A stretch of DNA of 49,399 nt, taken from assembly GCA_028715215.1 (NCBI GenBank), contig JAQUSF010000011.1, positions 1 through 49,399 of the forward strand, in the 5' to 3' direction. Shown here one piece after another: positions 33,050 through 43,642 of the stretch. The first letter of the stretch is position 1; every line of letters begins with the position of its first letter. Under the pieces are notes generated by a model. The model saw only the letters and a list, made by a program, of their open reading frames with translations, was not told the origin of the DNA and made no database searches. Origin of the DNA: Candidatus Zixiibacteriota bacterium (lineage in GTDB: Bacteria; Zixibacteria; MSB-5A5; GN15; FEB-12). The position numbers were made by a program, and so were the translations under genes.

Positions 33050-34312
33050 ATGAAAGGTTTTTTTATACTGGCGTTGGGGCTGCTTGTCGTTTTAACGGGC
33101 AGCGTCAGCCAGGCGCAGAATGCCACCCTGGATTCGTTGATACGGGTGGTGCTGGATAATAATCCGGATATTAAGGCGGCCGGGCATGAGTATCAGGCGG
33201 CCCGTTATCAGGTCAAGACGGCGGGAAAACTCCCCGACCCCATGCTTGGCCTGGGAGCCATGAACTTGCCCGCGTCTTCGTTAAGTTTCAATGAATCCCC
33301 CATGTCCGAATTAATGCTGGAATTCTCCCAGACCATCCCCTGGCCGGGCAAACTTAGAAAAGAAAACCAGCTTGCCCGTTTCTACGCCGACCAAAAAAAA
33401 ATACGCTTATCAGCCCGCGAGAGTAATATCGTGCGGATGGTCACTTCCGGTTACTATGAATACGTCTACTGGAAAAAAGTCCGGGAAATTATTGCCTATA
33501 ATTTAAGACTGGTGCAATCCCTGGTCGAAGTCGCCGGGGTGCGATATGCCAACGGACTGGGTACGGGGCAGGATTATCTTCAGGCCGTCACCGCCCTGGC
33601 CCGGCTGGAAAACCGGCAACTTCAGGTGGAGCGAATGATTTATTCCGCCCTGCTTTTTTTAAACCGGCTGGCCGGTGGTCGGGTTTCCGTGGACACGGCA
33701 TTACCGGCGATGCTCGATGAGCATATTATGGTCATGGATATTCCGGGGGTTGACAGTATCAGAATTATCAACCCGGTTTTGGCTGAGGCCGCGGTGACCG
33801 CCCGGATGACCGAAGAGAGTGCCGCCCTGGCCCGATTGCAATACTGGCCGGATTTCACCATAAGTTTGGGTTACGGTGTACGGTATGATGTCCCGGGAGA
33901 TCCGATGAGCGGTGAGGATATGATATCGTTCAAGGTTGGTATCAGTTTGCCGTTGTGGTTCGGCGTTAAAAGAAACGCCGTTCGCGCCGCCGGAGAACAG
34001 CTGCTTATGGCGGTCCAACAGGAACGGGCGCTTGAACTGCAGATTGAGCAGTTGATAAAGGATATTCGTGAACAGCTGATAACAATTAAAGCAAGTTACC
34101 AGCGATACAATGAAGTGATCGTACCCCGGACCAGAGCCGCTTTTGACGCCGCCGGCATCGCATACGAGGTCGGGCAGATTGATTTTAACGCCCTTCTTTC
34201 CACCCAGACGGAATTTCTCGAGGTGGTCCTGGAACGACTCCGCCTGATATATGATTTCCATAACCGTCTGGCGGAATACCGGGAATTAACCGGTGAAAAA
34301 AATAACAGGTGA
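33050..34312 (+). CDS. cusC: TolC/CusC-family outer-membrane efflux channel
   Basis: 420 residues from ATG 33050, which places a signal peptide (MKGFFILALGLLVVLTGSVSQAQ) at the N-terminus; the frame is open 57 bp further upstream without a signal. Two TolC-type helical-hairpin halves are seen: ATLDSLIRVVLDNNPDIKAAGHEYQAARYQVKTAGKLPDPMLGLG is split across the first repeat, and the second half has PRTRAAFDAAGIAYEVGQIDFNALLSTQTEFLE. It provides the outer-membrane exit duct of a tripartite pump. The next gene's ATG follows at 34317. The cusC name is by context with CusB and CusA. Confidence 0.85.
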   Translation: MKGFFILALGLLVVLTGSVSQAQNATLDSLIRVVLDNNPDIKAAGHEYQAARYQVKTAGKLPDPMLGLGAMNLPASSLSFNESPMSELMLEFSQTIPWPGKLRKENQLARFYADQKKIRLSARESNIVRMVTSGYYEYVYWKKVREIIAYNLRLVQSLVEVAGVRYANGLGTGQDYLQAVTALARLENRQLQVERMIYSALLFLNRLAGGRVSVDTALPAMLDEHIMVMDIPGVDSIRIINPVLAEAAVTARMTEESAALARLQYWPDFTISLGYGVRYDVPGDPMSGEDMISFKVGISLPLWFGVKRNAVRAAGEQLLMAVQQERALELQIEQLIKDIREQLITIKASYQRYNEVIVPRTRAAFDAAGIAYEVGQIDFNALLSTQTEFLEVVLERLRLIYDFHNRLAEYRELTGEKNNR

Positions 34313-34316
34313 TAAA

Positions 34317-35819
34317 ATGAAGAATATTTTTTTAATAGTGGTATTTTTGACGGCAGTATTGTCAGCATGTTGCCTGCTCTTGATTTCGGCCGGCAACGCC
34401 GTCACGGTTAATTCGGAACCTGCCTCCCGCCAGCTCTATACCTGCGGGATGCACCCGCAGATAATCTCCGAAGAACCGGGCTATTGTCCCATTTGCGGGA
34501 TGAAACTTACTCCCAAAAAAGACGGTGCGACTTATTCCGGAGCTGTAAAAATAGACCCGGTCACGGTTCAGAATATGGGTATCAAAACCACCCCTGTCGC
34601 TTTGCGGGATTTGACCAGAACGGTTCGTATGTCCGGTAAAATAACTTACAGCGAGCCGCATCGGTATGCCATCAATTTGAAATTCAGCGGCTGGGTGGAA
34701 CGTGTGCATGTCACCTTTGAAGGTGAAAAAGTCAATGCCGGTCAATTACTGCTGGAGATTTACTCTCCGGAGCTGGTTGCCGCTCAAAAGGAACTATTGA
34801 TAGCCTTAAAATCATTCCCCGTGGAATCGTCTGCTGACACGAGCGGGAAGAGTTTTCTGGAAGTTGCCCGTAAACGGTTGAAAAACTGGGACGTTTCTGA
34901 TGAAGCGATTGAACAACTGCTAAAAAATGAAGAAGTCATACGTACCATGCCGATCCGGTCTCCGGCTACAGGGATTGTAATTTCTTGTAATATTACCGCC
35001 GGGGATTATGTTGAAGCCGGGAAGGAATTGTACAGAATAGCCGACCTTTCGCAAGTCTGGGTAATCGCCCGGGTATATGAGCAGGACTTTCCCTGGATAA
35101 AACTCCAGCAAACGGCCAGCGTGACAGTACCCGGCCTTCCGGGGCAAAAATACACGGCGGAAGTAAGTTATGTGGCTCCTTTTCTCGAGGCCGGGCGTCA
35201 GGCGGAGCTACGTCTGGTTTTGAATAATAAGAAAGGTTTGTTCAAACCGGATATGTATGCCGAGGTTGACCTTCATGGTAAAAGTGAAAGTCCGCGGCCG
35301 GTTGTTCCCCGGTCGGCCGTGATAAATTCAGGCGTGCGGGAGCTGGTTTTCATTGATGAAGGTGAGGGTGTTTACAGAGCGCGCGAGATTGTCACCGGGG
35401 TGGCGGGTGACAGTGACCTGGTCGAAGTCCTTTCCGGATTGATGGCGGGTGAAAGAGTTGTCGTATCGGGACAGTTCCTGCTTGACAGCGAGTCACGGTT
35501 AAGTGAAGCTGTCAACCGGGGTGCGCCGGGGGATAATTATGGCAAGGTTCCATCCGCACCTGCAGGGGATAGACCGGTGTTTAATTTATCGGATATTTAT
35601 ACCTGCCCGATGCCTGAACACTATCATATCCTGCAGTACGGACAGGGTGACTGTCCCGAATGCGGGATGAAGCTGGTGCCGGTGGAGGAAACGGATAACT
35701 CCGGTTTTTATATATGCCCGATGCCTGAGGACCGCGTCGCCAGGAAGGAGCCCGGCCGGTGTCCGGTTTGCGGTATGGCACTGGTAAAATTCGAAAAGGA
35801 AACGGGCTATGATAAATAA
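34317..35819 (+). CDS. cusB: CusB-like RND periplasmic adaptor with three heavy-metal-binding domains
   Basis: 500 residues from ATG 34317 (AGGTGA four bases upstream; a GTG at 34293 overlaps the previous gene). A signal or lipobox-like LSAC lies at about 18. Heavy-metal-binding domain 1 is at about 41-67 (YTCGMHPQI...CPICGMKL). The adaptor core (barrel-sandwich hybrid, alpha-hairpin, beta-barrel) spans about 80-400 with GKITYSEPHRYAINLKFSGW and VNAGQLLLEIYSPEL. Two further metal-binding domains lie at about 428-455 and 464-490 (CPMPE...CPECGMKL and CPMPE...CPVCGMAL). Having three such domains is unusual; typical CusB has none or one. Metal is probably Cu(I)/Ag(I). Overlaps the CusA gene by 11 bp. 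Confidence 0.87.
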   Translation: MKNIFLIVVFLTAVLSACCLLLISAGNAVTVNSEPASRQLYTCGMHPQIISEEPGYCPICGMKLTPKKDGATYSGAVKIDPVTVQNMGIKTTPVALRDLTRTVRMSGKITYSEPHRYAINLKFSGWVERVHVTFEGEKVNAGQLLLEIYSPELVAAQKELLIALKSFPVESSADTSGKSFLEVARKRLKNWDVSDEAIEQLLKNEEVIRTMPIRSPATGIVISCNITAGDYVEAGKELYRIADLSQVWVIARVYEQDFPWIKLQQTASVTVPGLPGQKYTAEVSYVAPFLEAGRQAELRLVLNNKKGLFKPDMYAEVDLHGKSESPRPVVPRSAVINSGVRELVFIDEGEGVYRAREIVTGVAGDSDLVEVLSGLMAGERVVVSGQFLLDSESRLSEAVNRGAPGDNYGKVPSAPAGDRPVFNLSDIYTCPMPEHYHILQYGQGDCPECGMKLVPVEETDNSGFYICPMPEDRVARKEPGRCPVCGMALVKFEKETGYDK

Positions 35820-38800
35820 AGTGATAGAGTATTCCATAAAAAATCGCTGGCTGGTGCTGGCGGTTGCCGCTTTTACGGCATTGGCGGGTGTTTATGCTTT
35901 CAGGAATATAACGGTGGATGCTGTCCCGGATTTATCCGATGTTCAGGTAATTGTTCAGGCTGATTATATGGGGCAACCACCGCAGGTGGTGGAAGACCAG
36001 GTGACCTACCCGCTGACAACAACCCTGCTGGCTATACCCGGTGCGAAAAGCGTGCGCGGTTTTTCTTATTACGGGATGTCGTTTGTATACGTGATTTTCG
36101 AAGACGGCACCGACCTTTACTGGGCTCGCAGCCGGGTGCTGGAATACCTCTCACAGATGAGTGGGCGGCTTCCCTCGGGAGTAATACCCCAACTCGGTCC
36201 CGACGCCACGGGGGTCGGCTGGGTCTATCAATACGCCCTGGTGGATAAAACCAACCGTCATAACCTGGCGGAAATTCGCTCTCTGCAGGACTGGTTTTTA
36301 AAATATGAGCTGTCGTCGCTCGAGGGCGTATCGGAGGTAGCGTCTGTAGGCGGTTTCGTCCGGGAATATCAGGTCGAAGTCGATCCCCGTAAACTGGAAT
36401 TTTATGACCTCACTCTCGAACATGTCATGATGGCCGTAAAAAAATCCAGTGCCGCGGTCGGAGGACGAATAATCGAGCTCGGTGAAACCGAGTTCATGAT
36501 TCGCAACCTGGCTTATATTGGCGACCTTGAAGATTTACGTAATATTCCCGTGCATTTGGCCTCCGACGGTTCGCCGGTCCTGCTTTTTTCGGTGGCCAAT
36601 ATTCAGATCGGCAGTGCTCCGCGGCGGGGTCTGGCTGAACTCGACGGCGAGGGAGAAACGGTGGGAGGAATTGTGATCATGCGCTGGGGCGATAATGCCC
36701 GCAAGGTTATCGACCGGGTTAAAAAGAAACTGGCCGAACTTGAAACCGGGCTGCCCGACGGTGTGGAAATTGTTCCTGTCTATGACCGTTCCGGCCTTAT
36801 TGACCGGGCGGTCAACAACCTGCAGCGTACTCTGCTTGAGGAAATGATTGTCGTTTTCCTGGTCATTCTTATTTTTTTACTCCATCTCCGTTCCACCCTG
36901 ATTGCCGTTATTACCCTGCCTTTGGGTGTTCTCTTATCCGTTCTGACCATGTATCTTTCGAAGATTGACGCCAATATCATGTCGCTCGGCGGCATAGCTA
37001 TTGCTCTCGGCGTCATGGTCGATGCTTCGGTGGTGCTGGTGGAGAATGCCCATAAACACAGGGAACGTTCCGATGCCGCTATGGACGGAAAGCGCCTGGT
37101 TTACGAAGCGGCGCGCGAGGTCGGGCCAGCCTTGTTTTTCTCTCTTCTTATTATAACGGTGTCGTTTTTACCGGTTCTGGCTCTGGAGGGTCAATCCGGA
37201 CGGTTGTTTAAACCGCTGGCTTATACCAAAACTTTCGCCATGGCGGCTTCCGCCCTTTTATCAATTACTGTCATTCCGGCTCTGATGGTTTTGTTTATCA
37301 AGGGCCGGTTCCGCCAGGAAAAGAAAAATCCTCTTTCAAGAGTAAGCATCAGCCTCTACCGGCCGGTTATCAACCTGGCGTTAAAGTATAAAATAGCGGT
37401 AGTGATATTATCTGTATTGATTATGCTGGTCACTTTTTTTCCGCTGAGTCGCCTTGGTTCGGAATTCATGCCGCCATTGTACGAGGGCGACCTGCTTTAT
37501 ATGCCGACCACCCTGCCCGGGATCTCCATCGCCAAAGCCCGGGAAGTGCTGCAACAGACCGACCGTATCATTAAAACATTTCCGGAGGTGGAACGGGTTT
37601 TCGGCAAGGTGGGCCGGGCGGAGACTGCAACCGACCCGGCGCCGATGACCATGATTGAAGCCACCATCATGCTCAAACCGCCGGAACTGTGGCGGCCCGG
37701 TATGACTTTGGACAGGCTGGTCGATTCGCTTGACCGGGCAATCCGTTTTCCCGGGCTTACCAATGCCTGGACAATGCCTATCAAAACCCGTATTGATATG
37801 CTCGCCACGGGTATAAAAACCCCCGTCGGCATTAAAATCATGGGCCCTGACCTGGACAGCCTGAATGCCATCGCCCAACGGGTCGAAAACGCTGTTAAGT
37901 CGCTGAAGGGAACACGCTCGGTGTATGCCGAGCGGGTAACCGGCGGGGGTTATCTTGATATTGATATCGACCGGTTTCGAGCGGCGGCGTACGGTCTGAC
38001 CGTAGGCGACATCCAGCAGGTGATAGAAACGGCCGTCGGCGGCATGCCGGTGGCGGAAACGCTGGTCGGAAGAGAACGGTACGCCATCAGTGTGCGCTAT
38101 CCGAGGGAACTTCGCGATAACCCGGAAGCCCTGAAAGGCGTCCTGATAGATACCCCGGTTGGCGGTCGCATCCCTCTGGGACAAGTGGCGGATATCCATT
38201 TCGCCACCGGAGCAACCATGATTAAATCCGAGAACGCCCGGCTTACCGCCTGGGTCTTTGTGGATCTCAGGGACATCGATGTCGGAACATATGTCAATAA
38301 CGCCCGCCGGGCGGTAGCGCAACAGGTGATTCTGCCCGCCGGCTATGCCCTGGTCTGGTCCGGTCAATTTGAAAATATGCAGGAAGCCGCGGCCAGGCTT
38401 AAAGTGATTATTCCCCTGACTCTCTTTATCATCGGCCTGCTTTTATATCTTTATTTTAAGAATATCACCAACTGCCTGATAGTATTATTATCGCTGCCTT
38501 TTGCCCTGGTCGGAGGTATCTGGTTGTTTTACCTGTTCGATTTTAATGTCTCCGTGGCGGTTTATATTGGTTTTATTGCTCTGGCCGGCCTGGCCGCGGA
38601 AACCGGGGTGGTCATGCTGGTATATCTGGATGAAACCCGGGACAGGTACCTGAGAGAAAACCGTTTAAATTCCTCCGCGGCTTTGAAAGAGGCTGTTATC
38701 GAAGGCGCTGTTGAAAGGGTACGCCCGAAATTGATGACCGTGGGAACAACGATAATCGCCCTTTTGCCCATTATGCTGGGACAGGGTACCGGTTCCGAGG

Positions 38801-38916
38801 TGATGCAGCGGATTGCGGCACCCATGCTCGGCGGGCTCGTATCTTCAACCATCCTGACCCTGGTGATCGTACCGGTGTTGTATTTTCTGCTGAAAAGCCG
38901 GTCTTTGAACCGTTAA
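35809..38916 (+). CDS. cusA: CusA-like heavy-metal RND efflux pump (Cu(I)/Ag(I) type)
   Basis: 1035 residues, typical length. An inner-membrane RND pump with 12 membrane segments and two periplasmic loops: signature VDAVPDLSDVQV near the N-terminus, GGIAIALGVMVDASVVLVENAHKH in the membrane part, and IALAGLAAETGVVMLVYLDE near the end. Three methionines at 565, 615 and 664 sit at spacings of 50 and 49 residues in the contexts DLLYMP, MTMIEAT and IDMLATG. These equal the spacing and contexts of the E. coli CusA metal-relay methionines 573, 623 and 672, so Cu(I)/Ag(I) is more likely than Zn/Co/Cd. Last gene of the operon. Confidence 0.93.
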   Translation: MINKVIEYSIKNRWLVLAVAAFTALAGVYAFRNITVDAVPDLSDVQVIVQADYMGQPPQVVEDQVTYPLTTTLLAIPGAKSVRGFSYYGMSFVYVIFEDGTDLYWARSRVLEYLSQMSGRLPSGVIPQLGPDATGVGWVYQYALVDKTNRHNLAEIRSLQDWFLKYELSSLEGVSEVASVGGFVREYQVEVDPRKLEFYDLTLEHVMMAVKKSSAAVGGRIIELGETEFMIRNLAYIGDLEDLRNIPVHLASDGSPVLLFSVANIQIGSAPRRGLAELDGEGETVGGIVIMRWGDNARKVIDRVKKKLAELETGLPDGVEIVPVYDRSGLIDRAVNNLQRTLLEEMIVVFLVILIFLLHLRSTLIAVITLPLGVLLSVLTMYLSKIDANIMSLGGIAIALGVMVDASVVLVENAHKHRERSDAAMDGKRLVYEAAREVGPALFFSLLIITVSFLPVLALEGQSGRLFKPLAYTKTFAMAASALLSITVIPALMVLFIKGRFRQEKKNPLSRVSISLYRPVINLALKYKIAVVILSVLIMLVTFFPLSRLGSEFMPPLYEGDLLYMPTTLPGISIAKAREVLQQTDRIIKTFPEVERVFGKVGRAETATDPAPMTMIEATIMLKPPELWRPGMTLDRLVDSLDRAIRFPGLTNAWTMPIKTRIDMLATGIKTPVGIKIMGPDLDSLNAIAQRVENAVKSLKGTRSVYAERVTGGGYLDIDIDRFRAAAYGLTVGDIQQVIETAVGGMPVAETLVGRERYAISVRYPRELRDNPEALKGVLIDTPVGGRIPLGQVADIHFATGATMIKSENARLTAWVFVDLRDIDVGTYVNNARRAVAQQVILPAGYALVWSGQFENMQEAAARLKVIIPLTLFIIGLLLYLYFKNITNCLIVLLSLPFALVGGIWLFYLFDFNVSVAVYIGFIALAGLAAETGVVMLVYLDETRDRYLRENRLNSSAALKEAVIEGAVERVRPKLMTVGTTIIALLPIMLGQGTGSEVMQRIAAPMLGGLVSSTILTLVIVPVLYFLLKSRSLNR

Positions 38917-39316
38917 TATCAAGAATGAGGTCGAAGAAAATATATTTTATCAGGTGAACGAGGCGGTAATTATATAAATATAACTTTTATAAGCGTTACC
39001 ACTAAACCGATAGTATTTTGGGATAAGTGCCTTTGATATATATTTTTTCAATTTTAAAACGCTCGGCGGCAGTCATATTTTATGTTATTGAAATGTAAAC
39101 GGTTATAGCATGGCAGTAATAAAAGAATTTTATTAAACATTATACTTTTTACTGTTTTTGTTTAATAACTTTACATCATTTAGAATATTACTATATTGAG
39201 ATTGTGTTTTTACCGCTTTGCTTTTACTGGTGATTATTTAATCTGACGGATGAGGATATCTTGTGATATCTTGGGAGAATTAATCATTCTTAAAATATTC
39301 CGTGGGAGTTTACCTG
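38917..39316. other. AT-rich gene-free region between the CusCBA operon and the giant propeller protein
   Basis: About 400 bp, clearly richer in A and T than its surroundings, with no gene, hairpin terminator or repeat that I can support. It should contain the promoter of the next gene. GGGAG at 39304-39308 is that gene's ribosome-binding site. Confidence 0.5.
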
Positions 39317-42300
39317 ATGAGAAAATATATACTGATAGTACCGATTCTTATCCTGATTGCTCTGATACTGCTTTTATGGCCATCAAGGCAAAAGAAGGAA
39401 TCGCTCCAGAGTTACCGGGCGCGTACGACCGGTTACCTGATGAAGAAGAAGGGTAAGATACCTAAAGCCGTTCGCCTGCAGCGTCCCAGCGACTGGTTTT
39501 ACCGGCAGCGGGCTTACCCGTACGATACGATTCCGGTAGCGCAGCATCGCCTGGCGGTCTTGAAAGCCCGGGAGATACAGGCTGCTTCGGAAACGTTGAA
39601 TAAAGAAGGCCAGGTTTCGGTGTGGACCGGGGCCGGGCCGACCAATATCCCCGGCCGCATCACCGACCTGGCAGTCCATCCTTCTTACCCCGGCACAATT
39701 TTTGCCGCTTCAGCCGCCGGGGGAGTTTTTAAAACAACGGATTTTGGGGTGACCTGGTTGCCGGTTTTCGACAATCAGGGCGCTCCCGGTATGGGAGCGG
39801 TGGCGGTTGACCCGTCTAACCCCTTGGTAGTTTATGCCGGTACAGGCGAGGTCAATCCTGCCGGGGATACTTATGAAGGCGACGGCATCTACAAATCCAC
39901 CGACGGCGGTCTGACCTGGGATAATGTCGGTCTGCCTTACAGCTATCGCATCGGCAGAATAATTGTCGACCCCCTGTTCCCGGATACGATTTATGTAGCG
40001 GTGCTCGGTTCGCGCTGGAGCGGTAATAATCCTTACCGGGGAGTATATCGCTCCCAGAATGGCGGCGGCACCTGGGAGCAGATTTTATATGTGGCCGACA
40101 ACGTGGGTTGTGTTGACCTGGCTCTGCAACCTGAAGAGGGTGTTTTACTGGCGGCCTTCTGGGAGAGATGGGAAGGCGAGGGCAGTGGTATCTGGCGTTC
40201 CGCCAATCGCGGCGACACCTGGACGAATATCTCCGGTACCGGCGGACTGCCGGCGGTAGCGCTGCAGTTCGGCCGCATCGGGGTGACAATCGGAAAGGAC
40301 CACCATACGGCCTATGCGCTTTATAACGGCGGTCCCGTGCCCAATGACGGCGATTTCTATGGTTTATATAAAAGCACCAACCTGGGTCTTAACTGGACCC
40401 GGACTGACGATGCCGCCCTGGTGGAGCTGAATGCCTCCTGGTCAGGGGGCTGGTATTTCGGTAACGTTCGGATTTCACCGACCAATCCCGATATCGTTTA
40501 TGTCCTGGGACTGGATGTATGGCAGAGTACCGACGGCGGGTCAAGCTGGAATAATATCTCTTCATCGTCGGTGCATGTTGACCAGCATGCCATGTATATC
40601 CTTGAAACCGATGACAGCAAGCTTTATCTGGGCTGTGACGGCGGTGTTTACTATTCGGGGAATTGGGGAAGTTCCTGGTCCCTTATGACAGCGATGGCCA
40701 ACACCCAGTTTTATGCCATCACCATCGATTACTCGCACCCGGAACGGCTTTACGGCGGTACTCAGGATAACGGTACTTTGCGGACAAATACCGGGGCGCT
40801 TGACGAATGGGACCAGATTATGGGCGGGGACGGTTTTTTCACCCTGGTCGATTTCACCAATCCCGATATAATCTATGCCGAGTATCAGTACGGGTCTTTG
40901 TATAAGTCAATTGATAACGGGAATACTTTTGCCTATGCGCTTGAAGGCGTCAATCCTTCCGAACCGACCGGCTGGTGCACGCCGTTTGTGATGGACCCGA
41001 ACAATGCCCGAATTCTGTATTATGGGACCAACCGGGTTTACCGGACGATTGACGGCGCGGGGCAATGGACGGCGATAAGCGAAGCTTTGACAGGTGGAAG
41101 TGGGGTGATTACGACTATCGATGTTGCTCGAACCGAACCCGAGGTTGTCTATGCAGGCACTTCCGACGGAGCGGTGTATGTCACCACCAACGGCGGTTTG
41201 AACTGGAATTTAGTCAGTTCCCAGTTGCCGCAACGATGGATTACCCGGGTAACGGTTGACCCGTTTGATGCCGGGATTGCTTACGTCACCCTTTCGGGTT
41301 ACAAACAGTACGGCGACTACCTGCCGCATATTCATCGTACCGTCAACTATGGAGCTTCCTGGAGTGATATCAGTGGTAATTTACCCGATGCTCCGATTAA
41401 TGACTGTATAGTCGATATTCATAATGAAAATACCCTTTATATCGCCACCGATGTCGGGGTTTTCAAAACCGATAACCTGGGTAATACCTGGTCGACTTTC
41501 GGCACCGACCTGCCTTTATCCGTGGTTCATGACCTGGCTTATCATTATCCGACCCGTTCGCTGGTGGCGGGAACGCACGGCCGTTCGATGTTCCGGACAA
41601 CTATCGATTGCAATGACCCGTTTGACAGTGATAATGACGGCGTCGGGAACGACTGTGATAACTGCCCCCAGGTGTATAACCCGGAACAGGTCGATGTTGA
41701 TATGGATTTTATCGGCGATGCCTGTGATGATTGCGTCGACTGGGACAAGGACGGCTACGGCAATCCCGGCGTACCGGGCAATACCTGTGCTGACGACAAC
41801 TGTCCTTATGATTATAATCCCGACCAGCTGGACAGTGACGGTGACGGTATCGGCGATGTTTGTGACACGCGGTCGGCCGTATGGGATACAGTGACCACGC
41901 CGTGTCTGCAACTGACCGTTGGCAGTAACGGCAACTACGCTAACCGGGGCATGTTCGGGGCGACCATGGATTACGTATTGACCGGTGACTGCGACCCGAA
42001 TGCCGGAGTGTATCTTTACGACGGTTCCCCGGTAATCTGTTATGTCAGCGGTCTTGATACCCTGGCCAGCTATGCCCTGTACGGTCGGCAGTATTTTAAC
42101 CTGGTGGAAGGTAAAAAAGCCACCGTTCCGACGGTTTCCACCACCGCATATGATATTTTCGAATCGGGTACTTTTGTCAGCCGCGATTCCACGCTGGCGA
42201 TGGAGGTAACCTGGTGGTCGCCTAAAAAATCCGACAGCTGCCAGTTTGTCATCCAGGGAATGCGCCTGTATTCATACGACGGTTTCAATCATGAGGGCTT

Positions 42301-43024
42301 ATATATCGGCAATGCTGTTGACTGGGATATTCCATCCGACAATAATGTCGATAATACCGGCGGGTACGATGTCACCCGGAAACTTATTTATCAACAGGGC
42401 TGGGAATTCGACGGTCAGGGTTGTCAGGCCAACGACGCCCGTTTCGGCGGGATGGCTTTTATCGGTTATTATCTCAATGATTCCTGCCTGGTCGATACGG
42501 CAACCCAGCCTTACGGCGCCTATACGGCCAGTAATGTCGTTTATATCTATCCCAACGGGACCTTTGTTCCCACGGAACTGCTGGAAAACATGGCCCAGGC
42601 CGGCTACCGGACCGGCGGCGATTATGAAGACCAGCACTCGGTCATGACCTGTTTTGCCGATTATACCTTACTGGCCAATGATACCCTGATGCTCTACACG
42701 GTCCTGAGTTCCGTGCCTGAAGGTGATCTCACGACTTTGACCGGCAATATCAATAAGGCTAAGAAATGGTTTAACAGTCATGTAAGCCCCCGTTGCAGCT
42801 GTTGTGTCGGTTACACCGGTAACATCGATTGTTCCGAATCGGAGGCTCCGGATATTTCCGATATCTCCCGTCTTATCGATTTTCTCTATCTGAGTCATTT
42901 GCCTCTCTGCTGTAAAGAGGAAACCGATACCGACGGTTCGGGCGGCGACCCGGATATTTCGGACATTACGGCATTGATTGACCATCTTTATTTAAGTCAT
43001 AAAGACCTGGCGATATGCCCGTAG
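39317..43024 (+). CDS. Giant secreted Asp-box beta-propeller protein with TSP3 repeats and dockerin-like C-terminus
   Basis: 1235 residues from ATG 39317 (GGGAG eight bases upstream; a GTG at 39302 would add five). The N-terminus is a membrane or signal segment ([20 protein letters not shown]). Residues about 100-770 form sortilin/sialidase-like propellers with many Asp-boxes of the form [15 protein letters not shown] and TTNGGLNW, as in exo-glycosidase and photosystem-assembly-like propellers. About 771-860 carry three TSP3-type acidic repeats ([15 protein letters not shown]). A 300-residue beta domain of unknown type follows, then the dockerin-like module with Cys pairs shared with the 903-residue protein. 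A surface or extracellular binding protein; catalysis cannot be claimed. Confidence 0.8.
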   Translation: MRKYILIVPILILIALILLLWPSRQKKESLQSYRARTTGYLMKKKGKIPKAVRLQRPSDWFYRQRAYPYDTIPVAQHRLAVLKAREIQAASETLNKEGQVSVWTGAGPTNIPGRITDLAVHPSYPGTIFAASAAGGVFKTTDFGVTWLPVFDNQGAPGMGAVAVDPSNPLVVYAGTGEVNPAGDTYEGDGIYKSTDGGLTWDNVGLPYSYRIGRIIVDPLFPDTIYVAVLGSRWSGNNPYRGVYRSQNGGGTWEQILYVADNVGCVDLALQPEEGVLLAAFWERWEGEGSGIWRSANRGDTWTNISGTGGLPAVALQFGRIGVTIGKDHHTAYALYNGGPVPNDGDFYGLYKSTNLGLNWTRTDDAALVELNASWSGGWYFGNVRISPTNPDIVYVLGLDVWQSTDGGSSWNNISSSSVHVDQHAMYILETDDSKLYLGCDGGVYYSGNWGSSWSLMTAMANTQFYAITIDYSHPERLYGGTQDNGTLRTNTGALDEWDQIMGGDGFFTLVDFTNPDIIYAEYQYGSLYKSIDNGNTFAYALEGVNPSEPTGWCTPFVMDPNNARILYYGTNRVYRTIDGAGQWTAISEALTGGSGVITTIDVARTEPEVVYAGTSDGAVYVTTNGGLNWNLVSSQLPQRWITRVTVDPFDAGIAYVTLSGYKQYGDYLPHIHRTVNYGASWSDISGNLPDAPINDCIVDIHNENTLYIATDVGVFKTDNLGNTWSTFGTDLPLSVVHDLAYHYPTRSLVAGTHGRSMFRTTIDCNDPFDSDNDGVGNDCDNCPQVYNPEQVDVDMDFIGDACDDCVDWDKDGYGNPGVPGNTCADDNCPYDYNPDQLDSDGDGIGDVCDTRSAVWDTVTTPCLQLTVGSNGNYANRGMFGATMDYVLTGDCDPNAGVYLYDGSPVICYVSGLDTLASYALYGRQYFNLVEGKKATVPTVSTTAYDIFESGTFVSRDSTLAMEVTWWSPKKSDSCQFVIQGMRLYSYDGFNHEGLYIGNAVDWDIPSDNNVDNTGGYDVTRKLIYQQGWEFDGQGCQANDARFGGMAFIGYYLNDSCLVDTATQPYGAYTASNVVYIYPNGTFVPTELLENMAQAGYRTGGDYEDQHSVMTCFADYTLLANDTLMLYTVLSSVPEGDLTTLTGNINKAKKWFNSHVSPRCSCCVGYTGNIDCSESEAPDISDISRLIDFLYLSHLPLCCKEETDTDGSGGDPDISDITALIDHLYLSHKDLAICP

Positions 43025-43041
43025 TCGCGACCTTTAAATTG

Positions 43042-43076
43042 AAAAAGCCCGTCGCCATGAGACGACGGGCTTTTTT
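43042..43076. terminator. Bidirectional intrinsic terminator
   Basis: AAAAAGCCCGTCG and CGACGGGCTTTTTT form a 13-bp stem around an 8-nt loop, with A- and T-tracts on both sides. It serves the giant propeller gene (plus, stop 43024) and the lipoprotein gene (minus, stop 43102). Confidence 0.9.
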
Positions 43077-43101
43077 ATTATATGTTACCGCAGAGGTATG
43101 A

Positions 43102-43629
43102 TTAATAACCTGCCGAAAAAGTCACAATCACTTTTCCGGAGTCAATTATGAAAGTATTACCGTCATTGCCGCTACTGGTGCCGTAGAAATCGAACTGCCC
43201 GACTTTGGCCAGCGCTTTCAGCGTGCTGAGGTTAGTGATTAAACCCAGCGATTGGGCATAGGTTATTTTGGTTGAACCGGGAGCCACTGTCAGGTTATCG
43301 ATAATTTTAGTGGCGGAAGCGGGAACGGAGCTCGGATTAGAGCCGGCACCGCTGTAATTATCAACATAAGCATCAAAAGTGACATTACCGGCTTCATTAC
43401 TGGTGATATATAATTCCACCCCCACGGCATCAATAAAATCAATCTTATCACTGTGGTCTTTCCATACCTGCTCAGTGGTCAGGTTGACCTGATAAAAATA
43501 AAAACCGCTCTGGGCGGTAAACTGAAATGATTGCGTGATGATAAAAGTACCTGAAACCAGGCAACCGGCCAGTAGAAGGCCAATTACAATCAAACTGCTC
43601 TGGCTTATCTTATTATTAAGTTTGTTCAT
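43102..43629 (-). CDS. Small lipoprotein of unknown function
   Basis: 175 residues. AAGGAGG (43638-43644) lies eight bases from the ATG. The signal peptide SSLIVIGLLLAGC ends in a canonical lipobox LAGC at about 23. The mature part is beta-rich with many Ser, Thr, Asn and Gly and three regularly spaced beta-type stretches (AVGVELYITSNEAGNVTFDAY, then a TKIIDNLTVAPGSTKI turn and GKVIVTFSAG at the end). No family recognised. It follows the beta-barrel gene by 13 bp, so the two are likely co-transcribed and both act in the outer envelope. Confidence 0.7.
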   Translation of the reverse strand: MNKLNNKISQSSLIVIGLLLAGCLVSGTFIITQSFQFTAQSGFYFYQVNLTTEQVWKDHSDKIDFIDAVGVELYITSNEAGNVTFDAYVDNYSGAGSNPSSVPASATKIIDNLTVAPGSTKITYAQSLGLITNLSTLKALAKVGQFDFYGTSSGNDGNTFIIDSGKVIVTFSAGY

Positions 43630-43642
43630 TTTTACTGCCTCC

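Noticed and set aside
37408-38367. A 319-codon open frame on the minus strand inside the CusA-like gene
   Set aside because: Antisense to a clear RND pump gene with a continuous frame; low-complexity His/Arg/Gly-rich product with no family resemblance.
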